In this document: positions 8,623 through 16,698 of the stretch, piece after piece
How positions within the stretch are numbered: the stretch's first letter is position 1
How the letters are laid out: the number at the start of each line of letters is the position of its first letter
Source of the DNA: JBBRHQ01 sp963725315
Lineage (GTDB): Bacteria > Actinomycetota > Thermoleophilia > Solirubrobacterales > 70-9
Direction: 5' to 3'
Assembly: GCA_963725315.1 (NCBI GenBank)
Contig: CAVRYA010000009.1
Location: 124,001-188,000, forward strand
Length of the DNA: 64,000 nucleotides
Notes under the pieces: generated by a model
What the model was told of the DNA's origin: nothing
The model's database searches: none
What the model saw: only the letters and a program-made list of their open reading frames with translations
Position numbers and translations under genes: made by a program

Positions 8623-9918
8623 TCAACTCCCTCCTCCTGCGAGGAAGTCCGAGTAGCCGTTCTCCCACAGCTGCTGTCCCTTAGAGGTGAGCGTCCCGTA
8701 CTGCAGCGAGTCGGGCCCGAGATCATCGTTCGTCAGAACGCTGTTCGCGAGGTTCTCGGGCACGACTCCCTTCTTCACCAGGGTGCTCGGGTCGATTTCG
8801 TTCAGGGGGGGCTGATACCCGTTGAAGTCGACGAAGTTCTGATAGGCGACGCCGTTGTCGAGGAGGTAGTTGAGGAAGAGATGCGAAAGCACCGGCTTCT
8901 TCGTGGTCGAGCAAATCGCGAAGCAGTCGCTCTGGATCGGCACCTTGCCCTTGGGTGGCTTCCAGTAGGCGAGGGCGCTCGCTGGCGTTCCCTTCGGCAG
9001 GTAGTAGATGTAGCCCGCGATCATGTCCCCCGACCACGCCTGGTGGAGCCAACTCGACCCCTCCGGGACTGTCTGGTACTGGAGGTCGTCCACCTTGACG
9101 TTGCAGATGCCGTAGAGCTGCTTGAGGTCGGAGACTGCCTGGTTCACGAGGGCGGGATCCTCGGTGTTGATGTCCGTGATCCCCTTGCGCAGGAGCGCCA
9201 TGCCGATCGTCTCCCGGTTCTCGGAGAGGAGCCCCACCTTGCCCTTGTACGGCTGAGACTCCCAGAAGATGTCCCACGGCTGCTTCATGCCGGCGATGTC
9301 CGCTTTGATCTTGTCCGTCCGCCAGGCGATGCCGGTGGCGTAGACGGTGTAGGGAACGGTGTAGCGCGACCCACCGTCGTAGAACGGGTCGACGAGCTGC
9401 GGCCAGACGTTCTTCTTGAGGTTCGGGATGTAGTCGAGGTTGAGCGGCTTGATCAGCTTGCCGGCAACGCCGATATCGAGCGTGTCCGGCGTGATCTCCA
9501 TCACGTCGGGCGTGACCGCTCCGGAGGCGAGCCGCTGGATTCCGGAGTTGACGTTGTCGAACGGCGTGTACTGGACGTCGACGTTGTACTTGGCCCCGAA
9601 CTCCGTGAGGACCTTCTTGTAGAGGTAGGAGGGATAGTTGTAGACGGTGAACGTCCCGCCTGTCTCCGGCGCGAGCCCCGACTTGATGGGATCCTCCCAA
9701 CGCGGCAGGGTCACGCGCCTGTCGGGCCTCGCGAGCGGCAGGCCTCCCGGCCCCAGGAGTTCGCCGCTTTTGCCGGTGCTCTCGGGGACGTTGGTCGAGT
9801 TGCCGCAGGCGGCGAGCAGAGGGCCAGCACCGGAGAGGGCCACGGCGGCACCTGCGCCTCGTAGCAAGAAGCTGCGCCTGCTCAGGGGGTTCGGCCGTTC
9901 CTTCGGGTGGTGCGTCAT
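8623..9918 (-). CDS. potD: Polyamine-type ABC transporter substrate-binding lipoprotein (PotD-like)
   Basis: This 431-residue exported protein has a twin-arginine-like signal (SRRSFLLRG, arginines 14-15) and a lipobox with C38 (LLAAC), so it is probably exported folded and anchored as a lipoprotein. The mature part is a two-lobed type of binding protein for polyamine-like ligands, with the family opening TFTVYNYPSYLYKK. The gene overlaps the end of the TetR regulator by 4 bases (ATGA), making regulator and transporter one transcription unit. Ligand specificity within the spermidine/putrescine family is unknown. Confidence 0.9.
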   Translation of the reverse strand: MTHHPKERPNPLSRRSFLLRGAGAAVALSGAGPLLAACGNSTNVPESTGKSGELLGPGGLPLARPDRRVTLPRWEDPIKSGLAPETGGTFTVYNYPSYLYKKVLTEFGAKYNVDVQYTPFDNVNSGIQRLASGAVTPDVMEITPDTLDIGVAGKLIKPLNLDYIPNLKKNVWPQLVDPFYDGGSRYTVPYTVYATGIAWRTDKIKADIAGMKQPWDIFWESQPYKGKVGLLSENRETIGMALLRKGITDINTEDPALVNQAVSDLKQLYGICNVKVDDLQYQTVPEGSSWLHQAWSGDMIAGYIYYLPKGTPASALAYWKPPKGKVPIQSDCFAICSTTKKPVLSHLFLNYLLDNGVAYQNFVDFNGYQPPLNEIDPSTLVKKGVVPENLANSVLTNDDLGPDSLQYGTLTSKGQQLWENGYSDFLAGGGS

Positions 9919-10613
9919 TCGAGTTCCCTCCTGAGTTCGGTGTCCGCGAGGTGGGGCACGGTCTCACGGACAGCGTATTTTGCTGCGCCCGATCCATCTC
10001 CCGCCGCGGTCTCGTGGGCCGCCGCCCCCAACTCACAGTCGAGGAGCGATTCGGCCATCTCGAGCGCACAGCGAAGCATCCGCTCGCGAGCTACATCTGG
10101 GTCACGCAGCGTCGCCTGGACGGCGAGTCCGTCGAGGAGCGAGCCGAGCAGCAGAGCCACCTCGTCGGCATCGGCGTCACCGAACTCACCCGCCCCCTGC
10201 CCGGCTCGGATCACGGCCGCGATCTCCTGGCGCCAGCGGTTGTCCAGTCGCTGACGAGCTTGTCGCGATGCGGGTTCACGAAGAGCGCGGGCCCAAAGCT
10301 CGATCCAGAGGGTCCAGTCGTACTCCTCGGCTGAAGCCTCGATCATGAACCGCAACTGGTCGCGCGGGCGCTCCAGCAGGTGAATGCGTTCGCGCATCTC
10401 GACGTAGAAGCGCTCCTCGTCGACCGTCAGCGCCTCGGCGAGCAACTCGTCCTTCGACCGGAACCAATAGAGCACCGCCGGTGGGCTGGTGCCCGCTCGT
10501 TCGGCGACGTCCGCGATCCGCGTCTTGACGAGCCCGCGCTCGGCGATCACCTCGGCCGCTGCGGCGAGGATCTGGGGTCGCCTGACGTGATCGATCTGAG
10601 GCCGAGGGCTCAC
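9915..10613 (-). CDS. TetR-family regulator leading the pot operon
   Basis: This 232-residue protein has a TetR helix-turn-helix at about residues 15-60 (LVKTRIADVAERAGTSPPAVLYWF) and a helical ligand-binding C-terminal domain. The frame is open to 10682, but I chose the GTG at 10613. It lies 15 bases after AAGGAG and keeps a perfect 22-bp palindrome (10637-10658) outside the coding region, where an autoregulatory operator belongs. The gene overlaps potD by 4 bases. The simplest model is a repressor that senses the transported amine or a product, in the style of PuuR-like control; this is inference. Confidence 0.87.
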   Translation of the reverse strand: MSPRPQIDHVRRPQILAAAAEVIAERGLVKTRIADVAERAGTSPPAVLYWFRSKDELLAEALTVDEERFYVEMRERIHLLERPRDQLRFMIEASAEEYDWTLWIELWARALREPASRQARQRLDNRWRQEIAAVIRAGQGAGEFGDADADEVALLLGSLLDGLAVQATLRDPDVARERMLRCALEMAESLLDCELGAAAHETAAGDGSGAAKYAVRETVPHLADTELRRELE

Positions 10614-10636
10614 CTCGCCAGCGCTCTTCTCCTTGA

Positions 10637-10658
10637 AAGCTGAACGTCGGTTCAGCTT
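10637..10658. promoter_or_regulatory. 22-bp palindrome, likely operator of the TetR-pot operon
   Basis: Two perfect 9-base arms (AAGCTGAAC and GTTCAGCTT) are separated by 4 bases (GTCG). The site lies 24 bases upstream of the chosen GTG of the TetR gene and touches the stop of the decayed tetR behind it. Length and symmetry fit a TetR dimer site. There is no T-run, so a terminator is less likely. Confidence 0.6.
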
Positions 10659-11179
10659 ATGCGGTGAGCGCCGCGGGATCAACCCCCAATTCGGCGCCGA
10701 GGCGCTTGGCTGCGAGCCGGCGCGCGTTCTCCAGGTCCATCGCCGGGTCGCGGATCAGAGCGCGTACGCCCAGTCCGTCGAACAGTGCCATCGCTAGGTC
10801 GGCGACCTGGTCGGGGTCCACCTGGCGGAACTCGCCGCTTTCCACACCGCGGCGGATCACCCGCCCCACCCACTCCCAGGTGGTCGGCAGGCACTCGTCG
10901 ATGGCGATCGCGAGTCCCTCCGTGGCCGAACGTGCCGCCGCCGGACCCGCCCCGGCGCTCGTCCGCTGCCAGCTCGAAGGACTGGAGGGCCGCCTGGGCG
11001 AGCAGCTCCTCACGGGTGGAGAAGTAGTGATGGACGAGAGCGGTCGAAGCGCCCGCCCTGGTTGGCGACCCGGGCGATCCTCACCTCGTCGATCGGTAAG
11101 CCGCCGCAGCCAGCCAGCCACTCGCCGCAACGCGGGGCGGCGCCGGAGCGCTGGCGGCCGATCTTGCCCAGCTATGCAT
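10657..11179 (-). pseudogene. Frameshifted second TetR-family regulator
   Basis: No single frame is intact, but the three minus-strand frames together spell a TetR protein. One frame gives IDEVRIARVANQ (helix-turn-helix start). The next gives LVHHYFSTREELLAQAAL (recognition helix and following helix). The last gives a full C-terminal domain from ATEGLAIAIDECLPTTWEW to the TAA at 10657. The two frame changes lie near 11055 and 10945, and the N-terminus upstream of 11090 is also poor. It sits directly behind the intact TetR gene. It is either a decayed gene or contains several base-calling errors. Confidence 0.75.
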
Positions 11180-11205
11180 TGCCTGTCCCCCGGCATACTC
11201 CGCTT

Positions 11206-11364
11206 GTGGGTAAGACTGAGGTCGATCTTCTTCTCAAGGGCTATGACGCCCTCAACCGAGGGGACCTTTCTGTGGTCCTCGGCCTCTTGGACGATGAGAT
11301 CGAATGGCGCGAAAACGAGCCGAGCCCCGAGGCCGGCACACACAGCGGTCGGGAGAGCTTCGCT
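11206..11364 (+). pseudogene. Truncated NTF2/SnoaL-like gene
   Basis: From GTG 11206 about 53 codons encode the first third of an NTF2-like (SnoaL-type) domain, with LLLKGYDALNRGDLSVVL and a typical DDEIEWRENEPSPEAG segment. The reading then passes straight into a tRNA-Ser fragment, where protein similarity stops, although the frame stays open to 11508. The gene was cut by the event that left the tRNA fragment. Confidence 0.7.
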
Positions 11365-11368
11365 CGCA

Positions 11369-11428
11369 CTCGAAAACCGTCGGGCGTCGTAAGGCGCCTC
11401 GTGGGTTCGAATCTCACCCCCCTCCGCC
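11369..11428 (+). other. 3' part of a tRNA-Ser(CGA), candidate attachment-site remnant
   Basis: The stretch starts at a CTCGAAA anticodon loop (anticodon CGA). It continues with a serine-type long variable arm closed by GGCG/CGCC, then a T-arm (GTGGG, loop TTCGAAT, CTCAC) and an acceptor-like CCCCCTCCG. The 5' half of a tRNA (acceptor, D-arm and the 5' anticodon stem) is absent; truncated NTF2-like coding sequence lies in its place. Integrases often recombine at the anticodon loop and duplicate the tRNA 3' end, so this looks like an old att site. One extra C before the acceptor and no encoded CCA suggest decay. Confidence 0.65.
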
Positions 11429-11489
11429 TCGAGAAGACTGCGAAGCTGCGGTCATGGCGACGAGATACCGAGGAGGAGAGACGGAGAAC

Positions 11490-13163
11490 ATGCTGTCGAA
11501 CAGGTTGAGGCCGAGGAGCGCCCGGGGGCGCGAGCGCAAGGTGGGGCGGGTTCGGATGACGAGTCTGCTGGCCGGCGCTGGAGCGATAGCCATCTGGTTC
11601 GCCTGTGCGCCGGCAGCCGGCGCTGCGTCCTGCCCCCAGGTCGTCAATCCCGCCCACTTCGCAAGCAAGGCTCAGCTGCACGAGCTGACCGCGAAGTTCA
11701 ACAGCTTTGGCCCGCGCAACCTGGGCAGCCCGGCCCACAACAAGGCGATCGATTGGCTTGAGGACAGGGCCCGCGGGATTGGACTCCGGATCCACTCGGA
11801 ACCGTTCCGGCCCTACACCTGGCTGCCCCGCACGCATTTCAAGCACCGACCCGGTCTCGACATCGGCGCCGCCGGCGGGCTCAGCGTCACCAAACCCGAT
11901 GGATCGAGGGTGAACGTCCCCGACGCAGGGGCCGTTCACTGGTCCAAGCCGACCTCAAAGAAGGGCGGGGCCAAGGGCAAGCTTGTCTACCTTCCGGCCG
12001 ATCAGCCGATCACCGCTGAGAACTCTGCCGGCAAGGTTGTCATCCGCGACTTCCAGATCGGTTCGCTTCCCTTCGGCGCTGTAGGTCCGCTCCTCGGGCT
12101 CTACTTGACGCCCGACCTCGAGGGCTACACCGACTACACCCGGCCCTACCTCAGTCCGAATGCCCACACCGACCTGATGGACGCGAGCCTGGCCGGGGCG
12201 GCGGGGGTCATCTATACCTTCGACGTTCCGGGCAAGCAGGTTCGCGGTTACTACGACCCGCACGTGGGGACGCTCTACAAGGTGCCGGCGGTCTTCGTCG
12301 GCAGCGCCCAGGCCACGCGGCTCAAGGCTCTCGCGGCACAGGGCAGCTCCGCCCGGGTGACGGTCCGTGCCAAGGTCGCTCGAAAGAGGACCCGGAACCT
12401 GATCGCAAGGCTTCCCGGGCAAAGCCCGGAGAAGATCGTCCTAGTGGCCAATACCGACGGTAACTCGTGGGTCCAGGAAGACGGCGTCATCGGCATGCTG
12501 GCGTTCGCTCGCTACTACGCGAAGCTGCCGAAGGCCTGCCACCCCCGCACGCTGGAGTTGTTGTTCTCAAGTGCTCACGACGGGTTCCGCAACGACGGCA
12601 CGAACCCAGACCACTACCACCTGAACAAGAAAAGGATCGCGTTTGCGTTTGCGATCGAGCACCTCGGTACGCGCGAGATCCTGCCGACCGGCGACGGCGC
12701 CGCCAAGCATCTGGAGTTCACCGGCATCGCCGATCCGGCTCTGTTTGCCGCCGGCGACAGCGATGCTCTTCGCGAGACGGCGGTCGCGGCGACCAAGAGG
12801 CGGCACCTCCCCCGGACCGCGGTCCTCAAGGGACTCGGAGTTCCGAACCCGAACCAAGCGCCACCCATCTGCTCGATGGGCGGCCTCGGCAACGCATTTC
12901 ACCCGAAGCTGGTCCCGACGCTGGCGATGATCTCGGGGCCGTGGTCTCTCTATGACCCGGTGTTCGGACGAAAGGCGATCGATTTCGGCCAGATGCGCTC
13001 TCAGGTGCTTGCCGCCGGTGATTCCATCCTCGCTCTCGACGGCCTCCCCCGGGCGCAGATCGCCGGCGACTACCCCGCGTTGCAAGCGGCACTGCACGCG
13101 GGGACGAAGACCGCCTGCCCGCCCGAGATATTCCCGCAGTTCGCGCCTGGTCCGAGTCAGTGA
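11490..13163 (+). CDS. Secreted PA-domain, M28-peptidase-like protein
   Basis: This 557-residue protein has a basic N-terminus, a hydrophobic signal (about residues 24-45, ending APAAGAA) and a mature region that starts like M28 aminopeptidases (TAKFNSFGPRNLGSPAHNKA). A protease-associated domain spans roughly 170-285, followed by an M28-like core (NLIARLPGQSPEKIVLVANTD). In active M28 enzymes the metal-binding His stands two residues before the first Asp (HxD); here the motif reads ANTDG, so that His is Asn. The protein may therefore be a binding protein or an altered hydrolase. The start at ATG 11490 follows GGAGGAG and GGAGA; ATGs at 11454 and 11556 are alternatives. It lies just downstream of the tRNA fragment. 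Confidence 0.8.
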   Translation: MLSNRLRPRSARGRERKVGRVRMTSLLAGAGAIAIWFACAPAAGAASCPQVVNPAHFASKAQLHELTAKFNSFGPRNLGSPAHNKAIDWLEDRARGIGLRIHSEPFRPYTWLPRTHFKHRPGLDIGAAGGLSVTKPDGSRVNVPDAGAVHWSKPTSKKGGAKGKLVYLPADQPITAENSAGKVVIRDFQIGSLPFGAVGPLLGLYLTPDLEGYTDYTRPYLSPNAHTDLMDASLAGAAGVIYTFDVPGKQVRGYYDPHVGTLYKVPAVFVGSAQATRLKALAAQGSSARVTVRAKVARKRTRNLIARLPGQSPEKIVLVANTDGNSWVQEDGVIGMLAFARYYAKLPKACHPRTLELLFSSAHDGFRNDGTNPDHYHLNKKRIAFAFAIEHLGTREILPTGDGAAKHLEFTGIADPALFAAGDSDALRETAVAATKRRHLPRTAVLKGLGVPNPNQAPPICSMGGLGNAFHPKLVPTLAMISGPWSLYDPVFGRKAIDFGQMRSQVLAAGDSILALDGLPRAQIAGDYPALQAALHAGTKTACPPEIFPQFAPGPSQ

Positions 13164-13233
13164 ACGGCTCGTATGACCGGAGAGGTGATCGCAGGGCACT
13201 TGAGCTCAGAGTAGGAGCGGAGAGGAACCCGGG

Positions 13234-13875
13234 CTAGCCGGAGGGCACAGATCGCCACTGGCCCGCGGCCAGGACGATCATCCGCATCCGCTTCTGCGCG
13301 GTTCGCCGGATTTCCTCGTTTCCCATGGAGCTTGAAGTCGGCGTGTCCAGGATGTCCTCGATGATCGAGATCATGGCGTTGACGATCAGGTCGGCCATGA
13401 CCCGAAGATCTTCAGCGCTCCAGCTACTCATCTCCGGGACGCGAACGAGGTCGGTTGCCAGCTCGCTGGCGAAAAGTCGGATCTCGGCACGGATCGCATG
13501 TCGGAGGACTGCGACGCCGCTGAACCGCTCCCGGGCGATGAACTGAAACTGGAGCCGATGCTCGTGGACGTGGCTGATGAGGATGTCAACCGAGTCGCGG
13601 ATCACATGCTCGAACTTCGCCGACTCGGCTCGAACTTCGCGAATCACCTCCCGCAGGGTTCGGAATGACTCGTCGATCAGAGCGAGCCCGAGCTGTTCCA
13701 TGCTGTCGAAATGGCGGTAGAAGGCCGTCGGCACCACGCCGGCCTCGCGCGTGACCTCGCGCAGGCTGACGCTAGAGAAGCTCTGGTCTTCGAGCAATAT
13801 CAGCGTCGCCTGCATCAGCTCCCGGCGGGTCCGCTCCTTGCCCTCCTGGCGACTCTCTGAGGAACGGGTGTTCAC
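13234..13875 (-). CDS. TetR-family regulator, FabR/DesT-like
   Basis: This protein of about 213 residues has an N-terminal helix-turn-helix resembling the fatty-acid regulators FabR and DesT (SVSLREVTREAGVVPTAFYRHF, residues about 33-55) followed by GLALIDESF, another family hallmark. Those repressors sense the unsaturated/saturated acyl-CoA balance. Here the gene is divergent from a reductase-desaturase pair, which is the arrangement of desT with desCB in Pseudomonas. The GTG at 13875 was chosen because the frame further upstream (to 13953) runs into the shared promoter region and has no better start. Ribosome-site support is weak. Confidence 0.82.
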   Translation of the reverse strand: MNTRSSESRQEGKERTRRELMQATLILLEDQSFSSVSLREVTREAGVVPTAFYRHFDSMEQLGLALIDESFRTLREVIREVRAESAKFEHVIRDSVDILISHVHEHRLQFQFIARERFSGVAVLRHAIRAEIRLFASELATDLVRVPEMSSWSAEDLRVMADLIVNAMISIIEDILDTPTSSSMGNEEIRRTAQKRMRMIVLAAGQWRSVPSG

Positions 13876-13937
13876 GGGCTGAGTGTGACGAACTTCACGG
13901 ACGCAGGCGTTCCTCTTTCTCGGCACCGGGTTATTCT

Positions 13938-13953
13938 GTGCACAGTCGTTCAC
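13938..13953. promoter_or_regulatory. Candidate operator between FabR-like regulator and desaturase operon
   Basis: An imperfect 16-bp dyad (GTGCAC, 4 bases, GTTCAC; 5 of 6 arm positions match) lies 17 bases upstream of the reductase ATG in the 94-base divergent region. Its minus-strand reading begins AGTGAACG, which from memory resembles FabR/DesT sites. A second weaker GTG/CAC dyad lies near 13884-13899. Confidence 0.4.
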
Positions 13954-13969
13954 TCAACAAGGACCATCG

Positions 13970-15061
13970 ATGCCGCCCACCAAGACCGCAACCCGCCTGC
14001 TTCGCTCACGGCTTCTCAACGCCCTCACCTTCCCGCACGGCGCCGAGCGCTACGTCGAGTTGGTCGATCCGCTCGCCTCCCGCGACGATGCCAGAGCCGA
14101 GATCACCGCCGTTCACCGCCAGACCCCGAAGAGCGTCACTCTGACGCTCGCCCCGAACGAGAACTGGGCCGGTGCCCGGGCCGGGCAGTTCGTCGGGCTG
14201 AGCGTCGAGATCGATGGTCGCCGTGAGACCCGCCCGTACTCACCGACGAGTTCCGAGCACAGCCCAGGGGGCCTGCTCGAGTTCACGGTCTCCACTCATC
14301 CCGACGGCCTCGTATCCCGCTACCTGCGGGAGCAGGCCCGCCCCGGGATGCTGGTTCACCTCGAGTCGGCGGCCGGCGAGTTCGTCCTGCCGGACCCGCG
14401 GCCCGACCGCATACTGCTGATCAGCGGCGGCAGCGGCATCACCCCGGTGATGGCGATGCTGCGCACGCTCTGCGATGAGGGCTACGCCGGCGAGGTCGGC
14501 TTTCTCAACTACGCCCGCTCGCCCGATCTGGCGCTGTATGAGACCGAGCTCCAGATGCTCGCCGGCTCCCACCGAGGGGTGCGCGTCGCGCGCGGCTTCA
14601 CCCAGGCATCCGGTGGCCCGCTCCAGGGCCGATTCGATCGAGAGCACCTCGGCTCCGTGATCTCCGACCATCGCGACGCTGCGACATTCGTGTGCGGCCC
14701 GCCGGCGCTGATCGACACCGTGCGGTCGACCTGGGCGGCAGACGGACTGCCGACCCCCACGGTCGAGACCTTCGCCCCACCCACCGTCGCGCTCGACCCT
14801 GACTCGGCTGAGGGCACGGTTCGCTTCGGCACCAGTGGCCGCGAGGCCGAGAACTCCGGCCTGCCGCTCCTCGAGCAGGCGGAGGACGCCGGCCTATCGC
14901 CACCGCACGGCTGCCGGATGGGCATCTGCAACACCTGTTCCTGCCGCAAGACGAGCGGGGCGGTGCGCAATCTGCTTACCGGCGAGACCTCCACCAGGGA
15001 GGACGAGCCGGTCCGGATCTGCGTCTCGGTCCCCGTCGGCGACGTCGAGATCGCTCTTTGA
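13970..15061 (+). CDS. Ferredoxin reductase with C-terminal 2Fe-2S domain
   Basis: This 363-residue protein has an FAD-binding barrel (RPYSPTSS, residues about 85-92), an NAD(P)-binding domain (LLISGGSGITPVMAML, then FVCGPPALID) and a plant-type [2Fe-2S] domain with CRMGICNTCSC near residue 312 and the fourth Cys near 344. It passes electrons from NAD(P)H to a partner oxygenase. The partner is almost certainly the desaturase encoded 50 bases downstream, as in the actinobacterial DesA3 system with its oxidoreductase. The ATG at 13970 follows AAGGACC. Confidence 0.9.
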   Translation: MPPTKTATRLLRSRLLNALTFPHGAERYVELVDPLASRDDARAEITAVHRQTPKSVTLTLAPNENWAGARAGQFVGLSVEIDGRRETRPYSPTSSEHSPGGLLEFTVSTHPDGLVSRYLREQARPGMLVHLESAAGEFVLPDPRPDRILLISGGSGITPVMAMLRTLCDEGYAGEVGFLNYARSPDLALYETELQMLAGSHRGVRVARGFTQASGGPLQGRFDREHLGSVISDHRDAATFVCGPPALIDTVRSTWAADGLPTPTVETFAPPTVALDPDSAEGTVRFGTSGREAENSGLPLLEQAEDAGLSPPHGCRMGICNTCSCRKTSGAVRNLLTGETSTREDEPVRICVSVPVGDVEIAL

Positions 15062-15110
15062 ACCCTTCGACCCTCCGCTTCACTCCAATCACTACCTGAG
15101 GAGAACAAGC

Positions 15111-16268
15111 ATGCCCAAGCCACACCCCACGCTGACCGATGAGCAATTCGAGGCCTTCGGCGCCGAGCTCGACGCAATCCGGGCCCGCGCCGTTGCCGAC
15201 CTGGGCGCACGCGACGCCGACTACATCAACCGGGTGATCCGCGCCCAGCGCGGGCTCGAGGTCGCCGGCCGCGGCCTCTTGATGGTCGGCTTCCTGCCGC
15301 CGGCCTGGATGGCCGGGACCGCCGCCCTCTCGGTCTCGAAGATCCTCGACAACATGGAGATCGGCCACAACGTGATGCACGGCCAATACGACTGGATGAG
15401 GGATCCTCGCCTGAACGGCAAGACCTTCGAGTGGGACACCGCCTGCCCAGGCGACCAGTGGCGCCATTCTCACAACTACATGCACCACACCCACACCAAC
15501 GTCCAGGGAAAGGATCGCGACATCGGCTACGGGGTCCTGCGGATGTCGGAGGATCAGCCCTGGCGTCCCTATTACCTGGGCAACCCGCTCTACGCGACGC
15601 TGCTGGCCGCGTTCTTCCAGTACGGCGTCGCGCTGCACGACCTCGAGACGGAGCGGATCGTCGCCGGCGAAACGACCCTGGCCGAGAAACGCAGGATGGC
15701 CGGAGAGATCTGGCAGAAGGTCCGCGGCCAGTGGCTCAAGGACTACGTGCTGTTCCCGGCCCTCTCGGGCCCGTCCTTCCCGCTGGTCCTGGCCGGCAAC
15801 GCGACCGCCAACCTGACCCGCAACCTGTGGTCGTTCATGATCATCTTCTGCGGGCACTTCCCGGACGGGACCCAGGAGTTCACCGAGGATGAGGTCGAGG
15901 GTGAGACACACGGCCGCTGGTACTTCCGCCAGCTGCTCGGCTCGGCCAACCTGACCGGCAGCAAGCTCTTCCACATCATGTCGGGCAACCTCAGCCACCA
16001 GATCGAGCACCACCTGTTCCCCGATATTCCGGCCCATCGCTACGCAGAGATCTCGGTCGAAGTCCAGGAGATCTGCGCGCGCTACGGGATCCCCTACAAC
16101 TCGGGCCCGCTGACCAAGCAGTTCGGCAGCGTCGTCCGCAAGATCGCCAGGCTGGCGCTGCCGGACCGACTCTGGGGCGGCGAGAGAGCGGAGGGGTCGG
16201 TGCCTCCCGCTTCCCGCCGCGAGACCAGCGAGCCCGAGCCCACCGAGCGCGCCCTGACGCTAGCCTAG
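15111..16268 (+). CDS. Membrane fatty-acid desaturase (DesA3-like)
   Basis: This 385-residue membrane di-iron enzyme has the three histidine boxes of acyl-lipid or acyl-CoA desaturases: HNVMH near residue 88, HSHNYMHHTH near 120 and HQIEHH near 298. Hydrophobic segments separate boxes 1-2 from box 3. It inserts a double bond into saturated acyl chains using O2 and electrons from the reductase just upstream. A strong GAGGAGAAC ribosome site precedes ATG 15111; the open frame extends further upstream only because it overlaps the reductase gene. Expression is probably controlled by the divergent FabR-like repressor. Confidence 0.92.
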   Translation: MPKPHPTLTDEQFEAFGAELDAIRARAVADLGARDADYINRVIRAQRGLEVAGRGLLMVGFLPPAWMAGTAALSVSKILDNMEIGHNVMHGQYDWMRDPRLNGKTFEWDTACPGDQWRHSHNYMHHTHTNVQGKDRDIGYGVLRMSEDQPWRPYYLGNPLYATLLAAFFQYGVALHDLETERIVAGETTLAEKRRMAGEIWQKVRGQWLKDYVLFPALSGPSFPLVLAGNATANLTRNLWSFMIIFCGHFPDGTQEFTEDEVEGETHGRWYFRQLLGSANLTGSKLFHIMSGNLSHQIEHHLFPDIPAHRYAEISVEVQEICARYGIPYNSGPLTKQFGSVVRKIARLALPDRLWGGERAEGSVPPASRRETSEPEPTERALTLA

Positions 16269-16316
16269 GCTGGTCCCGCTTCGCTCACCCAGACGTGCCT
16301 CCAGACGAGCCGCCAC

Positions 16317-16550
16317 ATGCCGCCGCTTAGCAAGTCAGAAACCCGCAAGGACACGGCTCAGGTCGTGGTCGAATCGGGCGCCGCACACGTCGGCCGGATC
16401 GCCAACATCGTGACCAACGCCGTGCGCGAGGTGACCCGTGAGCTCGGCGGCTTCGCGACGGAGATCTTCGAGATGCGAGATGCATCAAAGCGCGCCGAGG
16501 CCGACGCTGACACGGCGGCCGAGTCGCCTCAGGACGCTGATCGGGGCTGA
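16317..16550 (+). CDS. Small hypothetical protein (77 aa)
   Basis: I do not recognise this protein. It lies 48 bases after the desaturase and could be the last gene of that operon. The sequence is helical in character (AHVGRIANIVTNAVREVTREL forms an amphipathic stretch at about 24-44) and ends in an acidic, disordered tail. Codon use looks like its neighbours. It might be a membrane-surface helix or accessory peptide; no catalytic motif is visible. Confidence 0.55.
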   Translation: MPPLSKSETRKDTAQVVVESGAAHVGRIANIVTNAVREVTRELGGFATEIFEMRDASKRAEADADTAAESPQDADRG

Positions 16551-16698
16551 TCCCGACACCAAGTGTGTCCCGCCTTATCGGCGGGATGCGGATCCGCACC
16601 ATTCTCACCGACGCCGAGTCGAACTCGGCTTGTTGCCATTGATGGAAAACGTGAGATTGTCTGCCTTGTGCGCAACAGACCAGCGAACAGGAGGAACG

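Noticed and set aside
11341..11430. Complete tRNA gene
   Set aside because: Only the part from the anticodon loop to the 3' end is present. The 5' acceptor, D-arm and 5' anticodon stem cannot be formed from the upstream bases.
13237..13965. Longer start for the FabR-like regulator at 13953
   Set aside because: The added residues have no family similarity and would cover the shared promoter and operator-like dyad.
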